Positions 51,842-58,446 of a stretch of DNA of 64,000 bases are shown here, in pieces. Below the pieces are notes generated by a model, which had not been told where the DNA came from, made no database searches, and was given only the letters and a program-made list of their open reading frames with translations. This DNA is from Rhodobacteraceae bacterium D3-12 (GTDB taxonomy: Bacteria; Pseudomonadota; Alphaproteobacteria; Rhodobacterales; Rhodobacteraceae), in assembly GCA_025916135.1 (NCBI GenBank), contig CP104793.1:62001-126000 (forward strand), written 5' to 3'. Each line of letters starts with the position of its first letter. Position 1 is the stretch's first letter. Both the position numbers and the translations under genes were made by a program.

Positions 51842-53022
51842 TCGAGATTGGCGGACGCGTTTTGAGCGAAGCTGAGCTGGCCCTGATCGGGGGCGCGGTG
51901 GCGTTTGTGGTGTTCTTTATCCTGTTGCTGATGGCGCTGCGGGCGGCGGGGCGCACCGCACGGGCGACGGAGCCGTTGGTGCACCAGTTGGGATCGTTGA
52001 GCGCGCGGGTGCAGGGGTTGAGCGACGGGCAGCAGCAATTGTCCGGTGGGTTGACCCATGTGAGTGAGGCGCAGGCGGCGTCACAGACGGCGATGCTGCA
52101 ACTGATGGAAAAGCGGCTGGCAGATGTGAGCGGCAAGATGCAGGAGAACCTGCAAGGCAGCGCACAACGCACGGCCAAGAGCCTTGGCGCGTTGCAGGAG
52201 CGGCTTCAGGCGATCGACAAGGCGCAGGAGAATATCACCAAGCTGAGTGGTGATGTTCTGAGCCTTCAGGATATTTTGAGCAACAAGCAGACGCGCGGCG
52301 CGTTTGGCGAGATCCAGCTTAAGGATATTGTGTCAAAGGCGCTGCCTTCGGATGCCTATGCGTGGCAGGCGACATTGTCGAATGGCAAGCGGGCCGATTG
52401 TCTGATCCATCTGCCAAACCCGCCGGGGCCGATTGTGATTGATTCCAAGTTCCCGCTGGAGGCCTATGAGGCGTTGCGCAATGCCGAGACGCAGGAGCAG
52501 TTGAACCGCGCGGCGCAGGCGATGCGGGTGTCTGTCAAAACCCATATCAAGGCGATTTCCGAGAAGTATATCCTGGATGGGGAAACGGCGGATGGGGCGT
52601 TGATGTTCCTGCCATCGGAGGCGGTTTACGCCGAGTTGCACGCGAATTTCCCCGAATTGGTGCGGGAAGGCTTTGCGGCGCGGGTCTGGATCGTTTCGCC
52701 GACGACCTGCATGGCGACGCTGAACACGATGCGCGCGATTTTGAAGGACGCACGTATGCGCGAGCAGGCGGGGGCGATCCGCAAGATGCTGGCTCAGCTA
52801 CACCGCGATGTAGAGATCGTTTTGGAGCGGGCCGGTAAGCTGGAGACGCATTTCGACCAAGCGCGACGGGATGTGGAAGGCATTAGCACCGCAGCCGAAC
52901 GCGCGGGCAAGCGGGCGGCGAAGTTGGACAACTTTGATTTCGAGGAACTGGCCCCGGAAGAAGACAGCGGCGTAGTTCCGATCGCTGGGCCGGAGGGCCG
53001 CCCGCCGCAGGACGTTTCCTGA
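51838..53022 (+). CDS. rmuC: DNA recombination protein RmuC
   Basis: A 394-residue RmuC-family protein. It has an N-terminal membrane segment (residues about 15-36, [23 protein letters not shown]) and a coiled coil to about residue 145. The nuclease-like core has [55 protein letters not shown] and [20 protein letters not shown]. In E. coli loss of RmuC raises recombination at inverted repeats. It is translationally coupled to mutL, forming a DNA-maintenance pair. Confidence 0.94.
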   Translation: MIEIGGRVLSEAELALIGGAVAFVVFFILLLMALRAAGRTARATEPLVHQLGSLSARVQGLSDGQQQLSGGLTHVSEAQAASQTAMLQLMEKRLADVSGKMQENLQGSAQRTAKSLGALQERLQAIDKAQENITKLSGDVLSLQDILSNKQTRGAFGEIQLKDIVSKALPSDAYAWQATLSNGKRADCLIHLPNPPGPIVIDSKFPLEAYEALRNAETQEQLNRAAQAMRVSVKTHIKAISEKYILDGETADGALMFLPSEAVYAELHANFPELVREGFAARVWIVSPTTCMATLNTMRAILKDARMREQAGAIRKMLAQLHRDVEIVLERAGKLETHFDQARRDVEGISTAAERAGKRAAKLDNFDFEELAPEEDSGVVPIAGPEGRPPQDVS

Positions 53023-53230
53023 TTGAGCGTGTTTGGGTTGTGGCGCGCGTTGCCTGACCGGTTTTGACGATCGTTTTGTGGCGAGGGGCGGTTTTGAGCC
53101 GCCTTTGGCGACAGTCTTTTCAGAAAGATGAAAGACGGCTGTGGCGGAGATTGTGCCAGATCAAGGCAGGGATTGCGCGGGCGTGCTCTTTGGAAGAGAA
53201 TGTAGAAGAGCGCGGACAGGAGTTTGAGCG

Positions 53231-53557
53231 ATGCTGGATATAACGGTTCACAAGATTGCACAGGTGATTCTTATGTCGCGGGAGTTGAACCGCGCCGAGG
53301 GGGAGCTTCGCGGGTTTATCGACAATCTGACCGAAGACGAGCAAGTGAGCCTTGTTGCGGTGATGTGGATCGGGCGTGAGAGCTTTGCTGCAGACGAATT
53401 GGAGGAAGCCAAGCGCACGGCGGCGGCCGAAGCGACGATTCCCACAGCCGATTACCTGATCGGGACGCCGCATTTGTCGGATCATCTTGAAAACGGGCTG
53501 GATGAGTTGGGTCTTTCGGCGTCAGATGATGAGGATGACCTCGTTCGCGGGGGGTAA
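53231..53557 (+). CDS. DUF3775 family protein
   Basis: A 108-residue cytoplasmic protein: MLDITVHKIAQVILMSRELN, then an acidic region (FIDNLTEDEQVSLVAVMWIGRESF), EEAKRTAAAEATIPTADYLIGTPHLSDHLENGLDELG, and an acidic tail. This matches the DUF3775 pattern of small alphaproteobacterial proteins with no assigned function. AGGAG at 53219 precedes ATG 53231. The upstream 208-base gap shows no gene. Confidence 0.85.
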   Translation: MLDITVHKIAQVILMSRELNRAEGELRGFIDNLTEDEQVSLVAVMWIGRESFAADELEEAKRTAAAEATIPTADYLIGTPHLSDHLENGLDELGLSASDDEDDLVRGG

Positions 53558-53769
53558 TTCCGGAAACATTTCTCACGGAGTGAGCGCGGGTGGCCGGTAG
53601 CTGCCCGCGTTTTTGTGTCTGGGGCCGTGTGTTTGATCACAAAATGCGTAACGCGGCGGGCACGGCGGCGTGAGGTGTGAGTAACATTTCAGGCGTGATC
53701 TTTTTGCCTACCAATAACGCATTGAAAGTAAACTAAAAATCAGTGTTTTGGGATTGCTAGGAAAAGTTT

Positions 53770-53823
53770 CATTTCAAATTCCGTGAGCGCACACAAAGCC
53801 GCGAGTGTGTGTGTTTTGAAATG
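53770..53823. promoter_or_regulatory. large two-tier inverted repeat upstream of the secreted-protein array
   Basis: The outer arms CATTTCAAA (53770-53778) and TTTGAAATG are perfect. Inside them CACACA faces TGTGTG. It lies about 95 bases before the first of the four repeated genes, in the 361-base gap after the DUF3775 gene. It could be an operator, the 3' end of the upstream transcript, or a 5'-UTR structure; the sequence alone does not say. Confidence 0.5.
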
Positions 53824-53918
53824 TGAGCGGTTGGTTGTCATATTGGTTGCAGATCGAACGACACGATTTGAACAACACACCATGGACTTCGGTCCGGACA
53901 GTTTGAAAGGACAATGAA

Positions 53919-54173
53919 ATGAAACTTGCAATCGCAACATTCTCGACCGCCCTCGTATTGGCCACTGGCGCATCCGCCATGGTTGGCACCTATGAACGTG
54001 CCGTGAACGAGGCGCCCGCGTCGAGCAGCTTGTTCACCACCGGCGAGCAGGAAGTGGTTTCGAACACCGCTTCGACCAGCCCCGGCGCGGAATACAACAA
54101 CGGTGAAGCCAAAGTGATCACCGTGTTTGAGAACGACAACGCTGGCCAGTTCATGGGTGCTGCTGCGCGCTAA
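53919..54173 (+). CDS. small secreted protein, array copy 1
   Basis: 84 residues: a signal peptide of about 20 residues (MKLAIATFSTALVLATGASA) and a mature part of 64 residues beginning MVGTYERAVNEAP. The mature part is polar, without Cys, and ends FENDNAGQFMGAAAR. I do not recognise the family. The signal peptide differs from copies 2-4 (LAIATFSTALVLA in place of LTIATLATAALFA), while the mature region is identical to copies 2 and 3. The ribosome-binding site is GAAAGGACA. Confidence 0.88.
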   Translation: MKLAIATFSTALVLATGASAMVGTYERAVNEAPASSSLFTTGEQEVVSNTASTSPGAEYNNGEAKVITVFENDNAGQFMGAAAR

Positions 54174-54238
54174 GACAAGCGCCCGCCCATCGAACTTGAA
54201 ACCGACACAGACTTATTTCTCTTGAAAGGAGAAACCCG

Positions 54239-54493
54239 ATGAAACTGACGATTGCCACACTCGCAACCGCCGCCCTTTTTGCCACTGGTGCTTCGGCCAT
54301 GGTTGGCACCTATGAACGTGCTGTGAACGAGGCGCCTGCTTCGAGCAGCCTTTTCACCACCGGCGAGCAGGAAGTGGTTTCGAACACCGCTTCGACCAGC
54401 CCCGGCGCGGAATACAACAACGGTGAAGCCAAAGTGATCACCGTGTTTGAGAACGACAACGCTGGCCAGTTCATGGGTGCTGCTGCGCGCTGA
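54239..54493 (+). CDS. small secreted protein, array copy 2
   Basis: 84 residues, signal peptide MKLTIATLATAALFATGASA and the same mature sequence as copy 1. It starts exactly 320 bases after copy 1. GAAAGGAGAAA lies before the start, and the 65-base spacer is identical to the next two spacers. It uses TGA where the other copies use TAA. Confidence 0.88.
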   Translation: MKLTIATLATAALFATGASAMVGTYERAVNEAPASSSLFTTGEQEVVSNTASTSPGAEYNNGEAKVITVFENDNAGQFMGAAAR

Positions 54494-54558
54494 GACAAGC
54501 GCCCGCCCATCGAACTTGAAACCGACACAGACTTATTTCTCTTGAAAGGAGAAACCCG

Positions 54559-54813
54559 ATGAAACTGACTATTGCCACACTCGCAACCGCCGCCCTTTTT
54601 GCCACTGGTGCTTCGGCCATGGTTGGCACCTATGAACGTGCTGTGAACGAGGCGCCCGCGTCGAGCAGCCTTTTCACCACCGGCGAGCAGGAAGTGGTTT
54701 CGAACACCGCTTCGACCAGCCCCGGCGCGGAATACAACAACGGTGAAGCCAAAGTGATCACCGTGTTTGAGAACGACAACGCTGGCCAGTTCATGGGTGC
54801 TGCTGCGCGCTAA
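54559..54813 (+). CDS. small secreted protein, array copy 3
   Basis: Protein identical to copy 2 and again 320 bases further on. At DNA level it is mosaic: most silent sites follow copy 2, but the CCCGCG codon pair near residue 33 follows copy 1. No promoter is evident in the short spacer, so the four genes are probably one transcript. Confidence 0.88.
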   Translation: MKLTIATLATAALFATGASAMVGTYERAVNEAPASSSLFTTGEQEVVSNTASTSPGAEYNNGEAKVITVFENDNAGQFMGAAAR

Positions 54814-54878
54814 GACAAGCGCCCGCCCATCGAACTTGAAACCGACACAGACTTATTTCTCTTGAAAGGAGAAACCCG

Positions 54879-55133
54879 ATGAAACTGACTATTGCAACAC
54901 TCGCCACCGCCGCCCTTTTTGCCACTGGCGCATCCGCCATGGTTGGCACCTATGAACGTGCCGTGAACGAGGCGCCTGCCGCGAGCAGCCTGTTCACCAC
55001 CGGCGAGCAGGAAGTGGTTTCGAACACCGCTTCGACCAGCCCCGGTGCGGAATACAACAACGGTGAAGCCAAAGTGATCACCGTGTTTGAGAACGACAAC
55101 GCTGGCCAGTTCATGGGCGCCGCTGCGCGCTAA
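54879..55133 (+). CDS. small secreted protein, array copy 4
   Basis: As copies 2-3 apart from Ala for Ser in EAPAASS. Silent sites around the signal-peptide cleavage region (GGCGCATCCGCC, GTGCCGTG) match copy 1 rather than copies 2-3, which points to exchange between copies. A strong terminator follows at 55156. Confidence 0.88.
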   Translation: MKLTIATLATAALFATGASAMVGTYERAVNEAPAASSLFTTGEQEVVSNTASTSPGAEYNNGEAKVITVFENDNAGQFMGAAAR

Positions 55134-55155
55134 GGCTTTGCCACGTAAATAAAAA

Positions 55156-55180
55156 ACGCCCGGAGCGATGCTCTGGGCGT
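55156..55180. terminator. bidirectional terminator after the array
   Basis: ACGCCCGGAGC/GCTCTGGGCGT (one wobble), GAT loop, AAAAA on the left and TTTTCGTTTT on the right. It lies between the convergent array and the saccharopine dehydrogenase gene. Confidence 0.92.
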
Positions 55181-55223
55181 TTTTCGTTTTAAGGGTGTCT
55201 GACGGCTTTGTTAGACGCCTGAA

Positions 55224-56351
55224 TTAGACGGCTGTGACGATCTGCATGTGTTGCGCCAGCGTGTCGATTTCGGACAGCCAGCGATCCAGCAGCTTCGGAT
55301 CGGAGGGCGCGGCGGAGACGCCGGCGGGGATCTCGCGGTTGAGCACAGATTCGATGGCCAGCGACACCGGCACCGAAACGAGCCGCGCCATAGCGGTGCC
55401 GCGTTCATCGCCCCACGCGTCCATCACATAGGTTTTGTCCCAGACCGGCGTGCCGTCGGCTTCGGCTTTGAGACCAACGCAGAGAATAACGCGGTCGGCT
55501 TCGCCCTCGTCATAGGCGTTTTCGGTGAGAAGCTTGTCGGCGATTTCCTGAAGGCGGGCGTCGCTCGCGGTTCCGACCTCGGCGAAGATGTCGGACCACG
55601 CATCGGCCCAGCCGTTGAGGCGCAGGGTGCCGCGCACGAATTCCTTGACCGGCCACTCGGGTGAGAAGCCGTAGTCTTCCATGAAGGGAAGCGAGTCGCG
55701 GTTTGGATAGACCTCGAAGCTTTCGGGGGTGGGCAGGGGCGCGTCATAGCGGCGGATCGCATCCCATGGTTGGCTTACGTTCAGCTCGGAAAAGTTGCGG
55801 ATCGAGCGCGACGGGGAGCGGAGCGCCTTGAGCACGCCGACCGGGGCCCATGAGAACTTGTAGCGAAAGGCGTTGGCCTGTTTCGGGACGCCGCCGCAAT
55901 AGGACAGGAAGCTGATTGTGTTGTCGGGCGCGTAGGCATCCGAGGCGCGGTAGTCGGCCACGAGTTTATGCGCCATGAGGTGGTCGATACCGGGATCGAG
56001 GCCGACTTCGTTGACGAAGGACAGGCCAGCGGCGCGGGCCTTGCTATCAAGCGCTTTCATCTCGGGCGAGATATAGGAGGAGGAGACGAAGTGGGCCTCT
56101 TGCGTGAGGCACATTTCGGCCAGAGCGACATGCCAGTCGCCGGGCAGCATGGAGACAACGATGTCGCCCTTGGCGGTGGCCGCGGCGAGCGCATCGAGGT
56201 CAAAGGCGCGGATGTCGGTGGCGATGTCGCCAACCGCGTCGCGGGCTTTTTCCACGGTCCGGTTCCAGACGGTGACGGGGTGGCCTGCGTCGATCAGGCG
56301 GCGGAGGCCGGGAATGGAAGAGAAGCCGGTGCCGCACCAGTGAATAGTCAT
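55224..56351 (-). CDS. saccharopine dehydrogenase family protein (glutamate-forming, LYS9-like)
   Basis: A 375-residue Rossmann-type dehydrogenase. The N-terminal nucleotide site is MTIHWCGTGFSSIPGLRRLIDAGHPVTVWNR. SMLPGDWHVALAEMCL, HFVSSSYISPEMKALDSKARAAGLSFVNEVGLDPGIDHLMAH (about 89-130) is the family's core, and FLSYCGGVPKQANAFRYKFSWAPVG follows. It would convert saccharopine to 2-aminoadipate semialdehyde and glutamate. It overlaps the LYS1-like gene by 4 bases, so the pair can catabolise lysine. Confidence 0.9.
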   Translation of the reverse strand: MTIHWCGTGFSSIPGLRRLIDAGHPVTVWNRTVEKARDAVGDIATDIRAFDLDALAAATAKGDIVVSMLPGDWHVALAEMCLTQEAHFVSSSYISPEMKALDSKARAAGLSFVNEVGLDPGIDHLMAHKLVADYRASDAYAPDNTISFLSYCGGVPKQANAFRYKFSWAPVGVLKALRSPSRSIRNFSELNVSQPWDAIRRYDAPLPTPESFEVYPNRDSLPFMEDYGFSPEWPVKEFVRGTLRLNGWADAWSDIFAEVGTASDARLQEIADKLLTENAYDEGEADRVILCVGLKAEADGTPVWDKTYVMDAWGDERGTAMARLVSVPVSLAIESVLNREIPAGVSAAPSDPKLLDRWLSEIDTLAQHMQIVTAV

Positions 56352-57412
56352 GTCGTCGCTCCTTTGACGTGTTTGGAGAATTCAGTCTCGGCCCGCGCCC
56401 AGACGCCTTGGGTGAGAGTGGAGAGGGTGAGCAGCGATGGCAAGAGCTGGGCTGCGTAATCCTCGGAACTTTCGACCGGGAGCATGGAGGGCAGGTTGTC
56501 GATCGCCATGACATCAAGCGGGGGCGTGTCATGGGCGCGGAAGACGGGGGCGGTCCAGCTCGTCGCTTCGGAATAGATCGGGACCGGGTTGTAATCGCTG
56601 TCGGGGTCGCAGGCGATGTCCCCAATGGCGGTGAGCGCGCGGGGGGCGGTCAGGGCCGATTTGGGCACAAAGACCGGTGTGCCGGGGCGCGCAAAGATGC
56701 AGTTGAGGAAGATCTCGTGCTCTAGGATCTGCGGGAACGGCCCGCCCGAGGCGGTTTCGGCCATGTCCCAGCCGGTGACAGGCAGGTCCATCGCGCGGCA
56801 GAGGTCGGAGGCGCCGGTGCCGACACGGCCAAGCGCGCCGATGACGATGGCGCGGGGACGCGCGCGCCCGGTCGCATCAAGGCGCGCCGCGAGGTCGGCA
56901 AGCAGGGCATCCTTGCCCGGATAAGCGCCGATGGGGCCGCAGATGCCGCCTTGTTGTTGCTGTGCCGCCCAAGCCATGAGGGTGACAGCCGCCCCGGCGA
57001 AACCGGCCCAATAGCCGAAGGCGGCGACGCGGCGCCCCTGTTCATCGACGAGGTATTCGAGGTCATAGAGCGTGCCGCCGCCCGCGTGGAACCGGCGCAG
57101 CAATTCTTGCCCCGAGTGCTGCCCCTTGTAGGCATGGCCGAACATGATGTGGCGATGCGGCAGGGGGGTGCCATCGTCGGGCAGTTCCTTGAGACCGAAG
57201 ATGATCGCGTCGGAGGGCGCGTCGGGCCACGAGTTTTCCGCCGCGATTTCGACGCCCGCATCAATATAGCCCTGCATCGGGATGGCGCGGACCGAGCTTG
57301 CTTCTACGGTGACGCGAATGCCGGCGTCGAGCAGGGCTTTGGCTCCGGCGGGGGTGAGGCCGGTGCGTTCTTCGTTTTCGCGTTGTTCAGCGCGGACCCA
57401 GAGATGTGTCAT
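56348..57412 (-). CDS. saccharopine dehydrogenase (lysine-forming, LYS1-like)
   Basis: A 354-residue enzyme of the alanine dehydrogenase/PNT-related type. LWVRAEQRENEERTGLTPAGAKALLDAG is the typical N-terminus, and FGLKELPDDGTPLPHRHIMFGHAYKGQ contains the conserved Lys/His active-site residues. GYWAGFAGAAVTLMAWAAQQ and AIVIGALGRVGTGASDLCRAMDLPVTGWDMAET (NAD site, about 190-220) follow. In bacteria it condenses lysine with 2-oxoglutarate to saccharopine. It is the first gene of the two-gene operon. Confidence 0.91.
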   Translation of the reverse strand: MTHLWVRAEQRENEERTGLTPAGAKALLDAGIRVTVEASSVRAIPMQGYIDAGVEIAAENSWPDAPSDAIIFGLKELPDDGTPLPHRHIMFGHAYKGQHSGQELLRRFHAGGGTLYDLEYLVDEQGRRVAAFGYWAGFAGAAVTLMAWAAQQQQGGICGPIGAYPGKDALLADLAARLDATGRARPRAIVIGALGRVGTGASDLCRAMDLPVTGWDMAETASGGPFPQILEHEIFLNCIFARPGTPVFVPKSALTAPRALTAIGDIACDPDSDYNPVPIYSEATSWTAPVFRAHDTPPLDVMAIDNLPSMLPVESSEDYAAQLLPSLLTLSTLTQGVWARAETEFSKHVKGATT

Positions 57413-57475
57413 GTGCTTTCCTTTGCCGGTGCGTCAGTGGTGTGGCGCGCTTGGGCAAGCGCGTCGTGCAAGTCA

Positions 57476-58135
57476 TCAGAGGTGGGTTTGGGCGAATTGG
57501 CGTTCGCGGGTTTCAAGGTGCGGGATGGCGTTGAAATGCGCCAGTGTCGGCGTGCCGTTCATGACATGCAGGCGGTGCACCGAGCTGTTCATGATGGAGA
57601 GCGCAACATGGCTCCATGCGGTGACATCGAGGTTCAGCACGCGGCGCAGGATCGTTGCGATCACCCCGCCGGAGGTGACCAGAAGGGCGCGACCGTGGCT
57701 GTTTGTGATCTCGTCTATGAGGCCGTCAATGCGGGCGGTGAAGTCAGCGTATCGGATCGGGGCATCTGCGATTTCATCACGCTCCCAAGCGCCAAAGACC
57801 TGCGGCAGGTGGTCGATATAGCCTTCGCGGGTGTCGGGCAGCAGCAGACCGTGCTGTTTTTCCATCAGCTGGGACATGGTGAAATAGGGCAGCTCGTTAA
57901 GGCGGTCGTCCTGCACCAGCGGCGCATGGCGTTCGGCGCCCATGCTTTGCGCGGTTTCGATTTGCCGGCGCAGTGTGCCTGAGAGGATGCGCGAGAAGAC
58001 CTCGCCAGTATGATCGAAATGGTCGCCGAGCCAGCGGGCCTGTTGGTGACCGAGGTCCGAGAGCCTGTCATAGCTGGTTTCGTCTTTGGCGCTTGAATTG
58101 GCCTGACCGTGGCGAACGAGTGTGATGTGGGGCAT
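57476..58135 (-). CDS. histidine phosphatase family protein
   Basis: A 219-residue phosphoglycerate-mutase-like phosphatase. The catalytic R-H-G is in MPHITLVRHGQANSS (His9), followed by YDRLSDLGHQQARWLGDHF, RILSGTLRRQIETAQSM and the second His region VTSGGVIATILRRVL. The second catalytic His seems replaced: the expected S-H-G before this block reads T-S-G-G-V. Substrate is unknown. The start is ATG 58135; the longer upstream frame is not conserved. It is the gene before the saccharopine pair on the same strand reading away from it. The 311-base gap to the formate dehydrogenase start shows no gene. Confidence 0.87.
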   Translation of the reverse strand: MPHITLVRHGQANSSAKDETSYDRLSDLGHQQARWLGDHFDHTGEVFSRILSGTLRRQIETAQSMGAERHAPLVQDDRLNELPYFTMSQLMEKQHGLLLPDTREGYIDHLPQVFGAWERDEIADAPIRYADFTARIDGLIDEITNSHGRALLVTSGGVIATILRRVLNLDVTAWSHVALSIMNSSVHRLHVMNGTPTLAHFNAIPHLETRERQFAQTHL

Positions 58136-58446
58136 GTGATGAAGTCTCCGTTGGCGACTTGGTAAAGCGTTTCGACGAAAGCTTGAACCACGATTTTTTC
58201 CAAGCGCTTTAGGCGAGGGGCGCGCGGGCGGCAAGGGGGCGCTCTCCGACGCGGTGGGAGAGGGTTTTGGCGGGCAATGCGCGGGGGTGTTTTTGGCAAG
58301 ATGCAGGCGGTGGGCGCGCGCGTTGGTGGCGGGGTGCAGCGGATCGGAAACCTCTGTGGCGCAAATTGCAGGTGTCGTGTCGGGATTGGGGGATGGGCGC
58401 GAAATGCGGCGTGGTTTACTGTGAGGGCCAAGCAGGAGGGCGCGCG

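Larger units (their letters stand above)
53919..55133 (+). repeat. four-unit tandem array, 320-bp period
   Basis: Four units (gene plus spacer) begin at 53919, 54239, 54559 and 54879, an exact 320-bp period. Spacers between units are identical, and coding regions differ at a small number of mostly silent sites outside the first signal peptide. Confidence 0.95.

Noticed and set aside
53740-53989. Minus-strand frames over the upstream region of the secreted-protein array
   Set aside because: They overlap the first copy's signal peptide and the inverted repeat, and show no family pattern.
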